A program made the translations under genes and the position numbers. Shown in pieces: positions 54,589 to 64,000 of a DNA stretch of 64,000 bases (position 1 is its first letter; each line of letters starts with the position of its first letter). Under the pieces are notes generated by a model, which was given only the letters and a program-made list of their open reading frames with translations, did not search any database and was not told the origin of the DNA. The DNA is from G965267335 sp965267335 (GTDB taxonomy: Bacteria > Bacteroidota > Bacteroidia > Cytophagales > JAAEPT01): positions 3,348,001-3,412,000 of the forward strand of contig OZ253953.1 in NCBI GenBank assembly GCA_965267335.1. The letters run 5' to 3'.

Positions 54589-56664
54589 TTACTCAATAAT
54601 TAATTTTGAAGGCCTGGCTGATCCGGCATAAATCAAATATGTACCAGGGGTGAGAGCGGCTAGGTCAATGGACTCATTAGACTCGACCTCTGTCAGGGAA
54701 ATAGCCTGGTTTCCCAACAAGTCAAAGACCTCAACATCAAAAGTTTGGACACTTTGCGAAACAATCCTCACCTCGCGTTCTGTAGGATTGGGATAGATTA
54801 TAAAACCGCTACCATTATCCTTTTCAATAGGAGTAACGGAACCATCACAATTATCAAGGTCTGTACGGTATATGGCGTTGTTCAAATCTGAGGGCTGACC
54901 AACAGCGATATAATCGATATATAGTGGACCCGGAAAATTATCGTTAGCCGGGTCGAGTTGAATATTCAATCTTGTAATCGCGGTAGAATCTACTCCATTA
55001 TCATCGAAAGCTGCCTGACTATAGTTGTATTCCAGAACTGTCCAATCATTGATATTAGCAGGAACTGTATTAGACACACGTCCGTTAACTCCATTAGTGG
55101 CATTTGTACCATCATGCAAATCAAAGCGTAAGGAGAAACTCGAAGCACAACGCACCCTCACAACTAGTTTAGGGTTTTGGGTAAAATCAATGGACCCTGG
55201 AAAATTGTACAAAATCGGCTTATATGCTTCCAGAGTAAATCCATTCTTTACTTCTAGTTTTAACTCTCCGCACTCACTTTCCTCGGCATCAAGATTGGCC
55301 AGATGACTACCAGAAACCGTAACAATTTCATCATCAAATTGATCTTCATAAATGGAAGTACAAGGATCGGGATCAACATCGGTACGACATTGCGCTACAC
55401 TTCCGCTAACATCGCCTAAGCTGATATAGTCGATGTATAACTTACCAGCAAAATTATCGTTGCCTGCATCGGGAAATATGTGTATCTCCGATATTTGCGT
55501 ACTGTCTGTCCCGTTATCCGAAAAACTTGCAGCCGGGAAATCATATGTTAAAACAGTCCAATCAGAAGTACCGGCAGTAACGGATTGTGTTAATTGACCG
55601 TTTACTCCGCCCGTACTATTTGTACCATCACTTAAATCTACCCGAATATCCATTGTATTCTCAGCCCTTAGCCTCAGGTATAGCCTTCTGCTTCCTGAAA
55701 TATCAGCAATAGTCGCTGTGCCTTCATTATGAATAGGTAGTACGATAGGTTCATTAGAAGAAAGTGTCTGCCCACCTTTCATTTCAAATACCCCTTCCCC
55801 ACAACAACTGGATGAGGCATCTACTTTATCGTCTCCGCTCAGGATATACAATGAATCGGGGTTGTCAAAATTTTCTGAGTAAGCAACATTCAGGTTATTG
55901 ACTAATTGATAGTACTCGTAAGGAAGAATAAAGCAATCTCCCTGGGCTTTAAGGTAATCGATTACCTGATCAAATTCATCGAAACTATTATTGTCCCAGG
56001 CTCCCGGATGGCCTTGCAGGACCAGATAAGGATTCACATTGGCTCCATAAGCAGTGAGAAAACTGGAATAGCTCACTACCCCTGTCGATGACTCTAATTG
56101 GTTAGAGGATCCTCTTTCCAGACACATACCTGAGTATGTCGGATCATTGCAATATAACCACACTTTGATATCACTATTTTCTTCCAGAACGGTCAGAAAG
56201 GTATTATCTGTTTGGTTGTAAGGTGCGCCAAATGATTTTAGGGTAATTCCAAGCTCAGATTGGGCATAGGTCATCCCATCTTCCAGGTGATCTTTCTGAT
56301 AGCTGTACGGAGTACCGCTGAACTCTCCGGCATTATTGTTATCCGGTGGATAGTTATTTCTTTTATGATCCCACCCGTGGTGCCACACTTCAAAGTAATC
56401 GCTATGGTGCCATGAAGTGAGTGAGTCTTTGAAGGTTTGAGAAGCTGTAGTCAAATCCTCCAGTACCGCCCCCATTCCTGACTTCACCCCATACGATCGG
56501 ATTGAATCTGCGTATCTCTGCCAATTGTCATTATACATGTCATTCGTATTAGAACGCACATCATCCATTTTCAAAATAATGTAAGTACCTGAGCATTGTC
56601 CGTATGATCTACCGGCTATAAATAAAGTAATTGAAAATATTACGAGTCTGATTAGCTTGTTCAT
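54589..56664 (-). CDS. Polysaccharide deacetylase-like protein with two CBM-like domains, T9SS-secreted
   Basis: 691 residues with a signal peptide ending RSYGQ. The N-terminal domain (25-255) is NodB/DUF2334-like, with YIILKMDDVRS (Asp-Asp metal/catalytic region) and EVWHHGWDHKR (His-x-x-x-His-like metal site). Two homologous beta domains follow (about 285-420 and 445-590; DLSDGTNSTGGVNG / DLHDGTNATNGVNG and LYIDYISLG / LYIDYIAVG), probably carbohydrate-binding. The end (GFIIYPNPTEREVRIVSQ...) is a T9SS tail. It probably removes acetyl groups from a polysaccharide. Confidence 0.8.
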   Translation of the reverse strand: MNKLIRLVIFSITLFIAGRSYGQCSGTYIILKMDDVRSNTNDMYNDNWQRYADSIRSYGVKSGMGAVLEDLTTASQTFKDSLTSWHHSDYFEVWHHGWDHKRNNYPPDNNNAGEFSGTPYSYQKDHLEDGMTYAQSELGITLKSFGAPYNQTDNTFLTVLEENSDIKVWLYCNDPTYSGMCLERGSSNQLESSTGVVSYSSFLTAYGANVNPYLVLQGHPGAWDNNSFDEFDQVIDYLKAQGDCFILPYEYYQLVNNLNVAYSENFDNPDSLYILSGDDKVDASSSCCGEGVFEMKGGQTLSSNEPIVLPIHNEGTATIADISGSRRLYLRLRAENTMDIRVDLSDGTNSTGGVNGQLTQSVTAGTSDWTVLTYDFPAASFSDNGTDSTQISEIHIFPDAGNDNFAGKLYIDYISLGDVSGSVAQCRTDVDPDPCTSIYEDQFDDEIVTVSGSHLANLDAEESECGELKLEVKNGFTLEAYKPILYNFPGSIDFTQNPKLVVRVRCASSFSLRFDLHDGTNATNGVNGRVSNTVPANINDWTVLEYNYSQAAFDDNGVDSTAITRLNIQLDPANDNFPGPLYIDYIAVGQPSDLNNAIYRTDLDNCDGSVTPIEKDNGSGFIIYPNPTEREVRIVSQSVQTFDVEVFDLLGNQAISLTEVESNESIDLAALTPGTYLIYAGSARPSKLIIE

Positions 56665-57015
56665 GTTTTATCGTTTTGTACTGTTTTGGTTCAAATTCAG
56701 TTTAAACGTGAGTTTATGGCATTAAAGAAAAGCTGCGGAACTACGGGCGTAATCCCACAGACTAACCTTACCAAAGATTTGAGGTGTGAAATAAATACCC
56801 GTCATTTGATGACAGGTGTGAGGAAAAGTCGTCAATGTTTTTGCTTATCATAAATGATAATGTCTTTGATGATGTCATAATTGACATGGTTGGTTATAAT
56901 ATCCTTAATATCCAGGTTTTGGTAGCGCGAAAAATAATTGAGCGTTGTTTTTCGTGTACGTACACAAATATATAAAAATATCACAAAAACAAAAAATTTG
57001 GCCTTACTTTGTAAC
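56665..57015. other. Divergent intergenic region
   Basis: 351 bp. It contains a hairpin with CCGTCAT/ATGACAGG arms near 56800-56820 and a perfect 12-bp palindrome GTGTACGTACAC (56954-56965) about 50 bp before the next start. A 61-codon minus-strand frame is not supported. Confidence 0.45.
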
Positions 57016-58176
57016 ATGAGTTATGAACAAGCAATACTGGACGATCTCGAAAAACATGAGACTAGCATACCTGATGATCCCCTTTTTATTTTAGAAAGGA
57101 TCAAAAAATATGATTTTGGATATCTGTATCATAAATCAGGTGGTATTCGTTCACAATATGACACAGAATATTACACCTACAAAAAGTTCATTGACCAGCT
57201 CTACGACCAATACCTGAATCGCTATTATCAATTGATGGAGGGGCATGAAGATTACTTTAGCCTCAAACGACAAATTGCCGATTTCGCTTGTTCATTCAAT
57301 CTGAAGAAATACGACATTCTGGTTAGTATAAAAGATCATGACAAACTAATGGAGGATGCCCGTGAAACTCTCCAAACAGACATTGATGAAACGGTCAACT
57401 ATGAAAGTATTATTGGTCTGGCTCAATGCTATGAGGTAGAAGAAGCTCAATACAAGATTGGACAATTTTTTAAGCATGCATTCAAGGAATCAAGAGAGTA
57501 CGCCCTCAGGACCCGTGAATATGACTACTTAGGCGATAATCTAAATGGAGATATCTACACCGCTCTGACACAAGGCATTTCTTACTTACCTTCTTCCGCT
57601 CGCAAGGAGTTACAGGAATCTGTCTTCGAGGCCTATGCCTTCCTTTCTGATCATGAGCGGTCCTATGCTTGTCATCAGGCTTCAGGTTACATGTCTCTGT
57701 ACCTGCCCAATTTCGAACAAAAAATTGACCCTGAAATAATTAATAGTGCTATTGATGAAACGGGAAAACATTATCCGGAAAACAAATTTGTTCACCAGAC
57801 GCTTTACACCAAATGGATTCTTGAAAATAACGGAAGGGATGCTCTACGATATCTTCAGGATGAAGACAACAAAGAATGGCCTACTTACGCCATCATTGCT
57901 TTGACAGACCTGAACTATAAAGATGCACTCCCGGCAATCAAAAAACTCCATGAGACGAATACTGACCCCATTGTTCATGAAGTACTTGAGGAGAGCATCA
58001 TGAGATTATCTAATCAAAAGACAGTCCCTGAATTATCAGAGAGAATGATCTGGATGAACGGAGTAATGAGTCCAACCTATCGCGCATTAACAGGTGAAAA
58101 CGACAATCAATTTGTTGCAAGGTCAAAGAAAAAGCAGGAGGTAGACGATTCCGTCTATGAAACTGATGACGAGTAA
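57016..58176 (+). CDS. Cytosolic helical-repeat protein of unknown function
   Basis: 386 residues from ATG 57016 (the frame opens at 56938, before the palindrome). No signal peptide. It is wholly helical, with HEAT-like segments near the C-terminus (ALRYLQDEDNKEWPTYAIIALTDLNYKDALPAIKKLHETNTDPIVHEVLEESIM) and an acidic/basic tail (KKKQEVDDSVYETDDE). No family is recognised. It stands between secreted carbohydrate-active genes but its cytosolic character suggests an unrelated role. Confidence 0.6.
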   Translation: MSYEQAILDDLEKHETSIPDDPLFILERIKKYDFGYLYHKSGGIRSQYDTEYYTYKKFIDQLYDQYLNRYYQLMEGHEDYFSLKRQIADFACSFNLKKYDILVSIKDHDKLMEDARETLQTDIDETVNYESIIGLAQCYEVEEAQYKIGQFFKHAFKESREYALRTREYDYLGDNLNGDIYTALTQGISYLPSSARKELQESVFEAYAFLSDHERSYACHQASGYMSLYLPNFEQKIDPEIINSAIDETGKHYPENKFVHQTLYTKWILENNGRDALRYLQDEDNKEWPTYAIIALTDLNYKDALPAIKKLHETNTDPIVHEVLEESIMRLSNQKTVPELSERMIWMNGVMSPTYRALTGENDNQFVARSKKKQEVDDSVYETDDE

Positions 58177-58230
58177 ACAATCGGAAGTGCCCCTTAAAGG
58201 GATGTAACAGGGGACTATAAAACAAAAGTT

Positions 58231-58295
58231 CGTAGCGACTGTAAGGAGGTTGCTCTGAATGATGCCTATACTCAAACCTGCCTACAGTCGCTACT
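58231..58295. repeat. 64-bp inverted-repeat element between convergent genes
   Basis: GTAGCGACTGTA (58232-58243) pairs exactly with TACAGTCGCTAC (58283-58294), and the arms extend inwards with GGAGGTT / AACCTGCC. It may act as a bidirectional terminator or be a small repeat element. Confidence 0.65.
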
Positions 58296-58309
58296 ATATT
58301 TCATCTATA

Positions 58310-61300
58310 TCATTCTTTAATGACCTTAAAGATTCTGCTCTGATCTCCTGAGATTACATAAATAAAATAAACACCTCTTGCTCCATCAATATTTATTGTC
58401 CGAACCGACTGGCCTACGAACTCTTGTTGTTCAATTAACACACCCATTGGGTTGTAAATCTTAACTAAATACAGCCTTGAGGCATCGATTTCAAAGGAAA
58501 GTGAAGCAACAAAAGGATTAGGATACAATCTAACTTCATTTAACTCATTTGCATCTTCCAGCGAAGTTAGACAAGCATCGACAGGAACCCCGGTATTACC
58601 ACCAGAACAAACACTACAATTATCAATCGCTGCTGTGCCATTCGGGTCACCGTTACAGTCTGCGCAAGTGCTATTGGGACCAATCCCGGTATTACCACCA
58701 GAACAAACACCACAGACATCTATAGTCGCACTTCCGTTAATATCATCATTGCAATCGAGACAAGTTGAATTAGGAGTTACCCCCGTATTACCACCTGAGC
58801 ATACTCCACATTGATCTACCGAAGCGGTTCCTCCCAGGTCTCCATGACAATCTTCATCACAAGGCACCTCCCCGGTATTACCTCCGACACACTGACTACA
58901 ACCATCCACAAACGCAGTACCGTTTACATCACCGTTACAATCAGTACAGCTCGAATTCGGTGTTACCCCAGTGTTCCCACCAGAGCACACCCCACAAGCG
59001 TCCACCGAAGCTGTTCCATTAGGGTCTCCGTTGCAATCTGCACAAGTACTATTTGGGGTTACTCCTGTATTTCCTCCTGAACACACTCCACAAGCATCTA
59101 CCGAAGCTGTTCCGTTGGGGTCTCCGTTGCAATCTGCACAAGTACTATTTGGGGTTACTCCTGTATTTCCACCTGAACACACACCACAGGCGTCCACTGA
59201 AGCTGTTCCATTAGGGTCTCCGTTACAATCTACACAGGTACTATTTGGTGTGACTCCTGTATTTCCACCTGAGCATACTCCACAAGCATCAACAGAAGCT
59301 GTTCCATTAGGGTCTCCGTTACAATCTACACAGGTACTATTTGGTGTGACTCCTGTATTTCCACCTGAGCATACTCCACAAGCATCAACAGAAGCTGTTC
59401 CATTAGGATCCCCGTTACAATCCGCGCAAGTACTATTAGGAGTTATTCCCGTACTTCCACCCGAACACACACCACAAGCATCTACTGAAGCTGTTCCGTT
59501 GGGGTCTCCGTTACAATCTGCACAGGTACTATTTGGTGTGACTCCTGTATTTCCACCTGAACACACACCACAGGCGTCCACTGAAGCTGTTCCATTAGGG
59601 TCTCCGTTGCAATCTGCACAAGTACTATTTGGGGTTACTCCTGTATTTCCTCCTGAACACACTCCACAAGCATCTACCGAAGCTGTTCCGTTGGGGTCTC
59701 CGTTACAATCTGCACAGGTACTATTTGGGGTTACTCCTGTATTTCCACCTGAACACACACCACAGGCATCCACTGAAGCTGTTCCGTTGGGGTCTCCGTT
59801 ACAATCTGCACAGGTACTATTTGGGGTTACTCCTGTATTTCCACCTGAACACACACCACAGGCATCCACTGAAGCTGTTCCATTAGGGTCTCCGTTACAA
59901 TCTGCACAGGTACTATTTGGTGTGACTCCTGTATTTCCACCTGAACAGACTCCACAAGCATCTACTGAAGCTGTTCCGTTCGGATCTCCATTACAATCTG
60001 CACAGGTACTATTTGGAGTAACCTCCGTATTTCCACCTGAGCATACTCCACAAGCATCTACAGAAGCTGTTCCATTAGGGTCTCCGTTACAATCTGCACA
60101 GGTACTATTTGGTGTGACTCCTGTATTTCCACCTGAACAGACTCCACAAGCATCTACTGAAGCTGTTCCGTTCGGATCTCCATTACAATCTGCACAAGTA
60201 CTATTCGGGGTAATTCCTGTGTTTCCGCCAGAGCATACTCCACAAGCATCTACCGAAGCTGTTCCATTAGGGTCTCCATTACAGTCCTCACAGGTTCCCT
60301 CTGGAATTCCACAACCACAATCACCTGGCACTATTTTATTCGGGTCATTGATGCACTGATCCGAGCAGTCATCCGTACCATCACCATCCGTGTCAGGACA
60401 ACCACAGGAAGAGTGACTATTATCAATTATTGCATGGACCGGAGTTCGGGTGCAAGCACTTCCTCCATCAATTTCCCAATCATAGAAAAAGCCATACCAC
60501 GAACTCGCCCAGGCCTCATTGTTTTCAAATTGAATCTTTGTCGGGCTACTGGAATTACTATAAGGAAAACTGGCACCAGAAGCCTGAAAGCCTATTTGAT
60601 TATTGGTACCGACCAATCCCAAAACATATGTACCAGGATCAATATCAAAGTTCAAATCTATGCGATGTTTTCCCGAAGACAGGTTGTTGGCACTTGCTGT
60701 TTGAATAACAGTTGCGCCAGTCTCATCACTGAGGTTCACAACAACATTAGTGTTATTATTCGTGACATACACTGAAACAGCATTAAGTGTCACTGTTTCG
60801 TAAACTGTAACTTTGGAATGCTTGTCCGTATCAGCAAAATTGGTAGTGCTCCACACTGTACCGCTTTGATTAGACAAACCAAAAATTTCCGGGACACTAC
60901 TTACATCTTCCACATAATAAGTGGTATTGATTGCCACTGATGGTGAATAAGATTCCCCGGAATGGAGCAACGAGCCCCCTACTTCAGAAGTATACCACTC
61001 ATAAGTACCTGAACCGCCCACAGACAAATTTGCAGTCCCAGCTGAACAAATTGTATCATTATTTCCATCCAATAAATCAGAGGAGATCACAATATTATCG
61101 CTTACTGCTGCACAACCAGCGGCACTTACATTTATCTCATATGTTCCCTCCTCTTGAACTGAAAGAGATGCGCTAGTTGCTCCGTTTATAGCAGCTCCGT
61201 TTTTAGTCCAGCTATATGTATAATTTGGGTTGGTACTACCAATTGACAGTGTTATACTTGTTGTCTCACAAAGCGTTTGATCGGCCCCAAGGTCAGCAGA

Positions 61301-62380
61301 CAAAGTATTGGAAATAACGATATCATCGGTAGTTACGCAACCTGCTGAATCCACCTCGACAGAGTAGGTCCCAGCTTCCGTCACAGTATTGGTACTACTG
61401 CTTCCGCTAAAGGGCGCCCCATCTTTGTACCATGTAAAAGTTTTATTTGTAGTAATCACATTGGCATCAAGGTTAATACTACTAACTCCACATAGGGACT
61501 GATCCTCACCTAAATCGGGTGTACTACACTGCACACCAGCCACATCAGTATAACTTTGACCAATCTTAATATCATCAAACCAGATATTGCAGTCCACACT
61601 TGGTGCCCAGGAACTACCGGAGCCACCATGAAAGGTAGAAAAGTATAGTGCATCCACCTGATCTCCGTTAGTAACAAACCGAATTCCCGTTCTGGTCAAT
61701 GCATGCTCTCCATTGACCCATACTTCAACCTCTCCATCATAATTGGATCCTGTATTAACCTTTACCCTTTGTATTATGTGATACCACTCACCTTTATTGG
61801 CATAGATCGGGTTATCATTCACATCGAGCAGATTATCATCATCTCCGCAGGGGTCATTCGCAGCACGTTTATCCATATGATATAAATACAATACTAATCG
61901 CCCACTTGGTCTCCACATTAATCTGGCTGTAAAACCATTGGAACCGGTGCAATTGCTACAACCGCTACATCTATTTCCTCCAGACAAGCCAGGCAGCTTA
62001 CCTCCTTCATTGCTTCCTCCCCAATCAAAATTTTCAGAAAATCGAACATAATAAGAGGCATAGTATTCATTTCTTGGTGTTACTTCAAGTGGTGCTTGCG
62101 CTCCGCTTTGCCCTGGCCCTACCCCTCCAGAGGGATAACTGACCCTAAGGCTTGAACTACCGGAATAAAATTCATCATGATCCACCTGACATCGGGAATC
62201 ATTGAAACCGTTTGTCCATGGCACGGTAAATCCTTCAGTGGTCCATGTAGAGTGTGTCCAGTCCGTTTCATCAGGATAACCTTCGAATCCGGTTTCAATT
62301 TCAACCTGCGCAAAGGAATGCACACAATAGAGCATAAGGGCTATAACCCTCGTAAGGTAAGCTTTGTTGTAATTGGTCAT
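58310..62380 (-). CDS. PL14-like lyase with about 18 Cys-rich DCNGD repeats, T9SS-secreted
   Basis: About 1356 residues from ATG 62380 (frame to 62416), with a signal ending HSFAQ. A PL14-like domain (about 25-285: GGKLPGLSGG, GFTARLMWRPSGRLVLYLYHMDKR, IWFDDIKIG) is followed by Ig/PKD-like domains (WYKDGAPFSGSS..., CSAGTANLSVGGSGTYEWY) and a beta domain. Then comes a tandem array: about 14 near-identical 32-residue units (DCNGDPNGTASVDACGVCSGG... ending NSTCA) plus four diverged ones (about residues 700-1270). A T9SS tail ends the protein. A long plus-strand frame (58971-60359) is only a shadow of these repeats. Confidence 0.85.
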   Translation of the reverse strand: MTNYNKAYLTRVIALMLYCVHSFAQVEIETGFEGYPDETDWTHSTWTTEGFTVPWTNGFNDSRCQVDHDEFYSGSSSLRVSYPSGGVGPGQSGAQAPLEVTPRNEYYASYYVRFSENFDWGGSNEGGKLPGLSGGNRCSGCSNCTGSNGFTARLMWRPSGRLVLYLYHMDKRAANDPCGDDDNLLDVNDNPIYANKGEWYHIIQRVKVNTGSNYDGEVEVWVNGEHALTRTGIRFVTNGDQVDALYFSTFHGGSGSSWAPSVDCNIWFDDIKIGQSYTDVAGVQCSTPDLGEDQSLCGVSSINLDANVITTNKTFTWYKDGAPFSGSSSTNTVTEAGTYSVEVDSAGCVTTDDIVISNTLSADLGADQTLCETTSITLSIGSTNPNYTYSWTKNGAAINGATSASLSVQEEGTYEINVSAAGCAAVSDNIVISSDLLDGNNDTICSAGTANLSVGGSGTYEWYTSEVGGSLLHSGESYSPSVAINTTYYVEDVSSVPEIFGLSNQSGTVWSTTNFADTDKHSKVTVYETVTLNAVSVYVTNNNTNVVVNLSDETGATVIQTASANNLSSGKHRIDLNFDIDPGTYVLGLVGTNNQIGFQASGASFPYSNSSSPTKIQFENNEAWASSWYGFFYDWEIDGGSACTRTPVHAIIDNSHSSCGCPDTDGDGTDDCSDQCINDPNKIVPGDCGCGIPEGTCEDCNGDPNGTASVDACGVCSGGNTGITPNSTCADCNGDPNGTASVDACGVCSGGNTGVTPNSTCADCNGDPNGTASVDACGVCSGGNTEVTPNSTCADCNGDPNGTASVDACGVCSGGNTGVTPNSTCADCNGDPNGTASVDACGVCSGGNTGVTPNSTCADCNGDPNGTASVDACGVCSGGNTGVTPNSTCADCNGDPNGTASVDACGVCSGGNTGVTPNSTCADCNGDPNGTASVDACGVCSGGNTGVTPNSTCADCNGDPNGTASVDACGVCSGGSTGITPNSTCADCNGDPNGTASVDACGVCSGGNTGVTPNSTCVDCNGDPNGTASVDACGVCSGGNTGVTPNSTCVDCNGDPNGTASVDACGVCSGGNTGVTPNSTCADCNGDPNGTASVDACGVCSGGNTGVTPNSTCADCNGDPNGTASVDACGVCSGGNTGVTPNSSCTDCNGDVNGTAFVDGCSQCVGGNTGEVPCDEDCHGDLGGTASVDQCGVCSGGNTGVTPNSTCLDCNDDINGSATIDVCGVCSGGNTGIGPNSTCADCNGDPNGTAAIDNCSVCSGGNTGVPVDACLTSLEDANELNEVRLYPNPFVASLSFEIDASRLYLVKIYNPMGVLIEQQEFVGQSVRTINIDGARGVYFIYVISGDQSRIFKVIKE
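58570..60293 (-). repeat. 96-bp coding tandem repeats
   Basis: Units of 96 bp (32 codons) encoding DCNGDPNGTASVDACGVCSGG...NSTC. Two neighbouring units near 59210-59400 are identical in sequence over most of their length. The array is a site for slippage or recombination. Confidence 0.85.
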
Positions 62381-62557
62381 AAGTCTTTGGTGTACCGTTG
62401 GTAATGGCTTAAGCAACTAAACAAAAATACCTATATAACACAACTTTTTATTAAAATAATAACATTAAAAAGATAAGTTTCACCAATAACCAAAGAATTA
62501 CAGGGCATTCATAAATGCTATACCACTCATTGAAATCCCACGATTTAGAGACTATTC

Positions 62558-64000
62558 TTACTCTTTCACTACCGGAATGATATGGTTACTTTCCGCAGCA
62601 ATTATTTGTATAAAATAGACTCCAGAAGCACCAGGTATCACTACTTCTATAAGGTTCTCCTGATAGTACGAGTAATTTACTATTGTTTCACCTAAACTAT
62701 TGTAGACTCGCATGAATACGGTCTCATCATTCAACAGGTCGATAATGATTTTGGACTCGAACGGATTCGGGTAAATATTAAATTCTTCCAAAGTAGTTCC
62801 ACCTAATGGTGTCAAGCAGCCATCTACAGGCACCCCTGTATTTCCTCCCGAACATACGCCACATTCATCAACTGCAGCCGTTCCATTCGGATCACCGTTG
62901 CAGTCAGCGCAGGTACTATTTGGAGTTACTCCTGTATTTCCTCCTGAACACACACCACAGGCATCAACTGAAGCGGTTCCATTTGGATCACCATTGCAAT
63001 CTGCACAAGTACTATTTGGGGGTACTCCCGTATTACCTCCAGAACATACGCCACAAGCATCTACTGAAGCCGTCCCGTTAGGGTCACCATTGCAATCAGC
63101 ACAAGTACTATTCGGAGTTATTCCTGTATTTCCGCCCGAACACACACCACATGCATCTACTGAAGCCGTCCCGTTAGGGTCACCGTTACAATCTGCACAA
63201 GTACCGTTTGGCGTTACTCCTGTATTTCCGCCTGAACATACGCCACAAGCATCTACTGAAGCCGTCCCGTTAGGGTCACCATTGCAATCTGAACAGGTGC
63301 TATTTTGAGTTACTCCAGTATTTCCACCCGAACATACTCCACATGCATCTATTGAAGCTGTACCATTCACATCTCCGTGACAATCAAGGCAGGAAGAATT
63401 GGGGGTAATTCCAGTATTACCCCCAGCACACACACCACAATCATCTATTGATGCACTGCCATTGACATCCCCGTTACAATCAACAGGATAAGTCGTAAGC
63501 CTAAGGTCATCAAAGTAATAAGTATCTGTAGAACCATTACCAAAGTCAAAAAATAAAACCAACTTCTCATACACTCCGGAAGGTGCTGAGCTGAAATCCA
63601 GGGTCAATTCAGTCCACTCATTGGTGACAGATAGAGTCGCTGTAAGTTCATAAAACAAGCTATTGTTACTTTCATCCTCAAACTTGACCAACACATCGCC
63701 TGTTACAGGCCCATATACTTTCATACTGAACAATGGCGTATTTGTAAAGTCAACAGAAGTAACATTGGTTGAATATATACCAGCCCAGGTTTCAACTCCC
63801 TGAGTGGTTGCCCCGACACGACCACTGGTATTAATTCCAGCAGACACAGGATTATCAATTTCAGAAAAATCACTACCTCCGAAACCACTAAAGGTCAAAT
63901 CAATATTATCATAATCTGCAAACAGTATCTCAGGGGTATTGTCTACCTGATAATTCTGAATTTCTGAATTGGTTACATTCCCGGTATTATCTGTCGCTTC
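62558..64000 (-). CDS. Secreted CBM-like/DCNGD-repeat protein, T9SS tail (5' end outside window)
   Basis: The frame stays open to base 64000, so the N-terminus is missing; the TTG at 63898 is not a start. The visible part has EATDNTGNVTNSEIQNYQVD, then an ADYDNIDLTFSGFGG beta domain of carbohydrate-binding type (VYGPVTGDVLVKFEDESNN), seven DCNGD-type repeats (about 62815-63483) nearly identical to those of the 62380 gene, and a type A T9SS tail (FNIYPNPFESKIIIDLL). It is a surface or extracellular protein; the catalytic part, if any, lies beyond the window. Confidence 0.8.
   Translation of the reverse strand, partial: EATDNTGNVTNSEIQNYQVDNTPEILFADYDNIDLTFSGFGGSDFSEIDNPVSAGINTSGRVGATTQGVETWAGIYSTNVTSVDFTNTPLFSMKVYGPVTGDVLVKFEDESNNSLFYELTATLSVTNEWTELTLDFSSAPSGVYEKLVLFFDFGNGSTDTYYFDDLRLTTYPVDCNGDVNGSASIDDCGVCAGGNTGITPNSSCLDCHGDVNGTASIDACGVCSGGNTGVTQNSTCSDCNGDPNGTASVDACGVCSGGNTGVTPNGTCADCNGDPNGTASVDACGVCSGGNTGITPNSTCADCNGDPNGTASVDACGVCSGGNTGVPPNSTCADCNGDPNGTASVDACGVCSGGNTGVTPNSTCADCNGDPNGTAAVDECGVCSGGNTGVPVDGCLTPLGGTTLEEFNIYPNPFESKIIIDLLNDETVFMRVYNSLGETIVNYSYYQENLIEVVIPGASGVYFIQIIAAESNHIIPVVKE

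Noticed and set aside
56832..57017. 61-codon minus-strand frame
   Set aside because: AT-rich, basic and without any feature of a gene; it includes the control region of the plus-strand gene.
58971..60359. 462-codon plus-strand open frame
   Set aside because: It lies antisense to the tandem repeats and repeats with the same 32-codon period; it is a shadow produced by the repeat.

Overview
The window looks like a chromosomal segment of a marine-type Bacteroidota of the order Cytophagales. The evidence is many secreted proteins with type IX secretion (T9SS) C-terminal sorting domains, a PorP/SprF-family protein, DUF4846 and other families typical of the phylum, starts without Shine-Dalgarno sequences, and two promoters of the Bacteroidota form TTTG-N19/20-TAnnTTTG (tRNA-Glu and gap). 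Genus cannot be fixed by eye.

Layout. 1-5.7 kb: the 3' part of a GH2 exo-beta-D-glucosaminidase, two single-domain response regulators, a TetR regulator with an alpha/beta hydrolase (both preceded by AGACC-N4-GGTC palindromes) and a GH20-like hexosaminidase; together these point to amino-sugar glycans. 5.8-28 kb: mostly housekeeping and small envelope genes, including DUF4846, a GT22-like mannosyltransferase, a LamG-like T9SS protein, a TonB-dependent receptor, an L,D-transpeptidase, a DUF2007/DeoR pair, a fatty-acid desaturase, an M15-like peptidase, a patatin/unknown/amidase trio, and a DUF1801-SH3 lipoprotein-DUF1801 operon. 27.6-32.6 kb: a porin plus nitrilase pair, then two arrays of ~101-bp repeats flanking a four-helix-bundle (S23/IVP-like) gene, then gap.

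33-39 kb: a SprB-repeat T9SS protein, a GH5 enzyme, tRNA-Glu, and a three-gene operon that is the most interesting item: a Cys-rich lipoprotein-like precursor with a strict 10-residue CGEGK repeat, a DUF692 (MNIO) enzyme and a DUF2063/HvfC-like partner. This has the architecture of a bufferin/HvfABC RiPP system, with a hairpin plus T-run between precursor and enzyme. 39-46 kb: an S9 peptidase, an NrtR-like regulator, and an ECF sigma / anti-sigma / LRR surface protein / PorP-SprF cluster.

46-64 kb: a run of very large secreted carbohydrate-active proteins on the minus strand (DUF5060 glycosidase, two PL14-like lyases, a polysaccharide deacetylase, and one CDS cut by the window end), all with T9SS tails and most with Cys-rich DCNGD-type repeats, in one gene expanded to about 18 tandem copies. 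Two of these genes share a 16-bp operator-like palindrome (TCGTTAACGTTAACGA type), so they are probably co-regulated. No SusC/SusD pair is present in the window.
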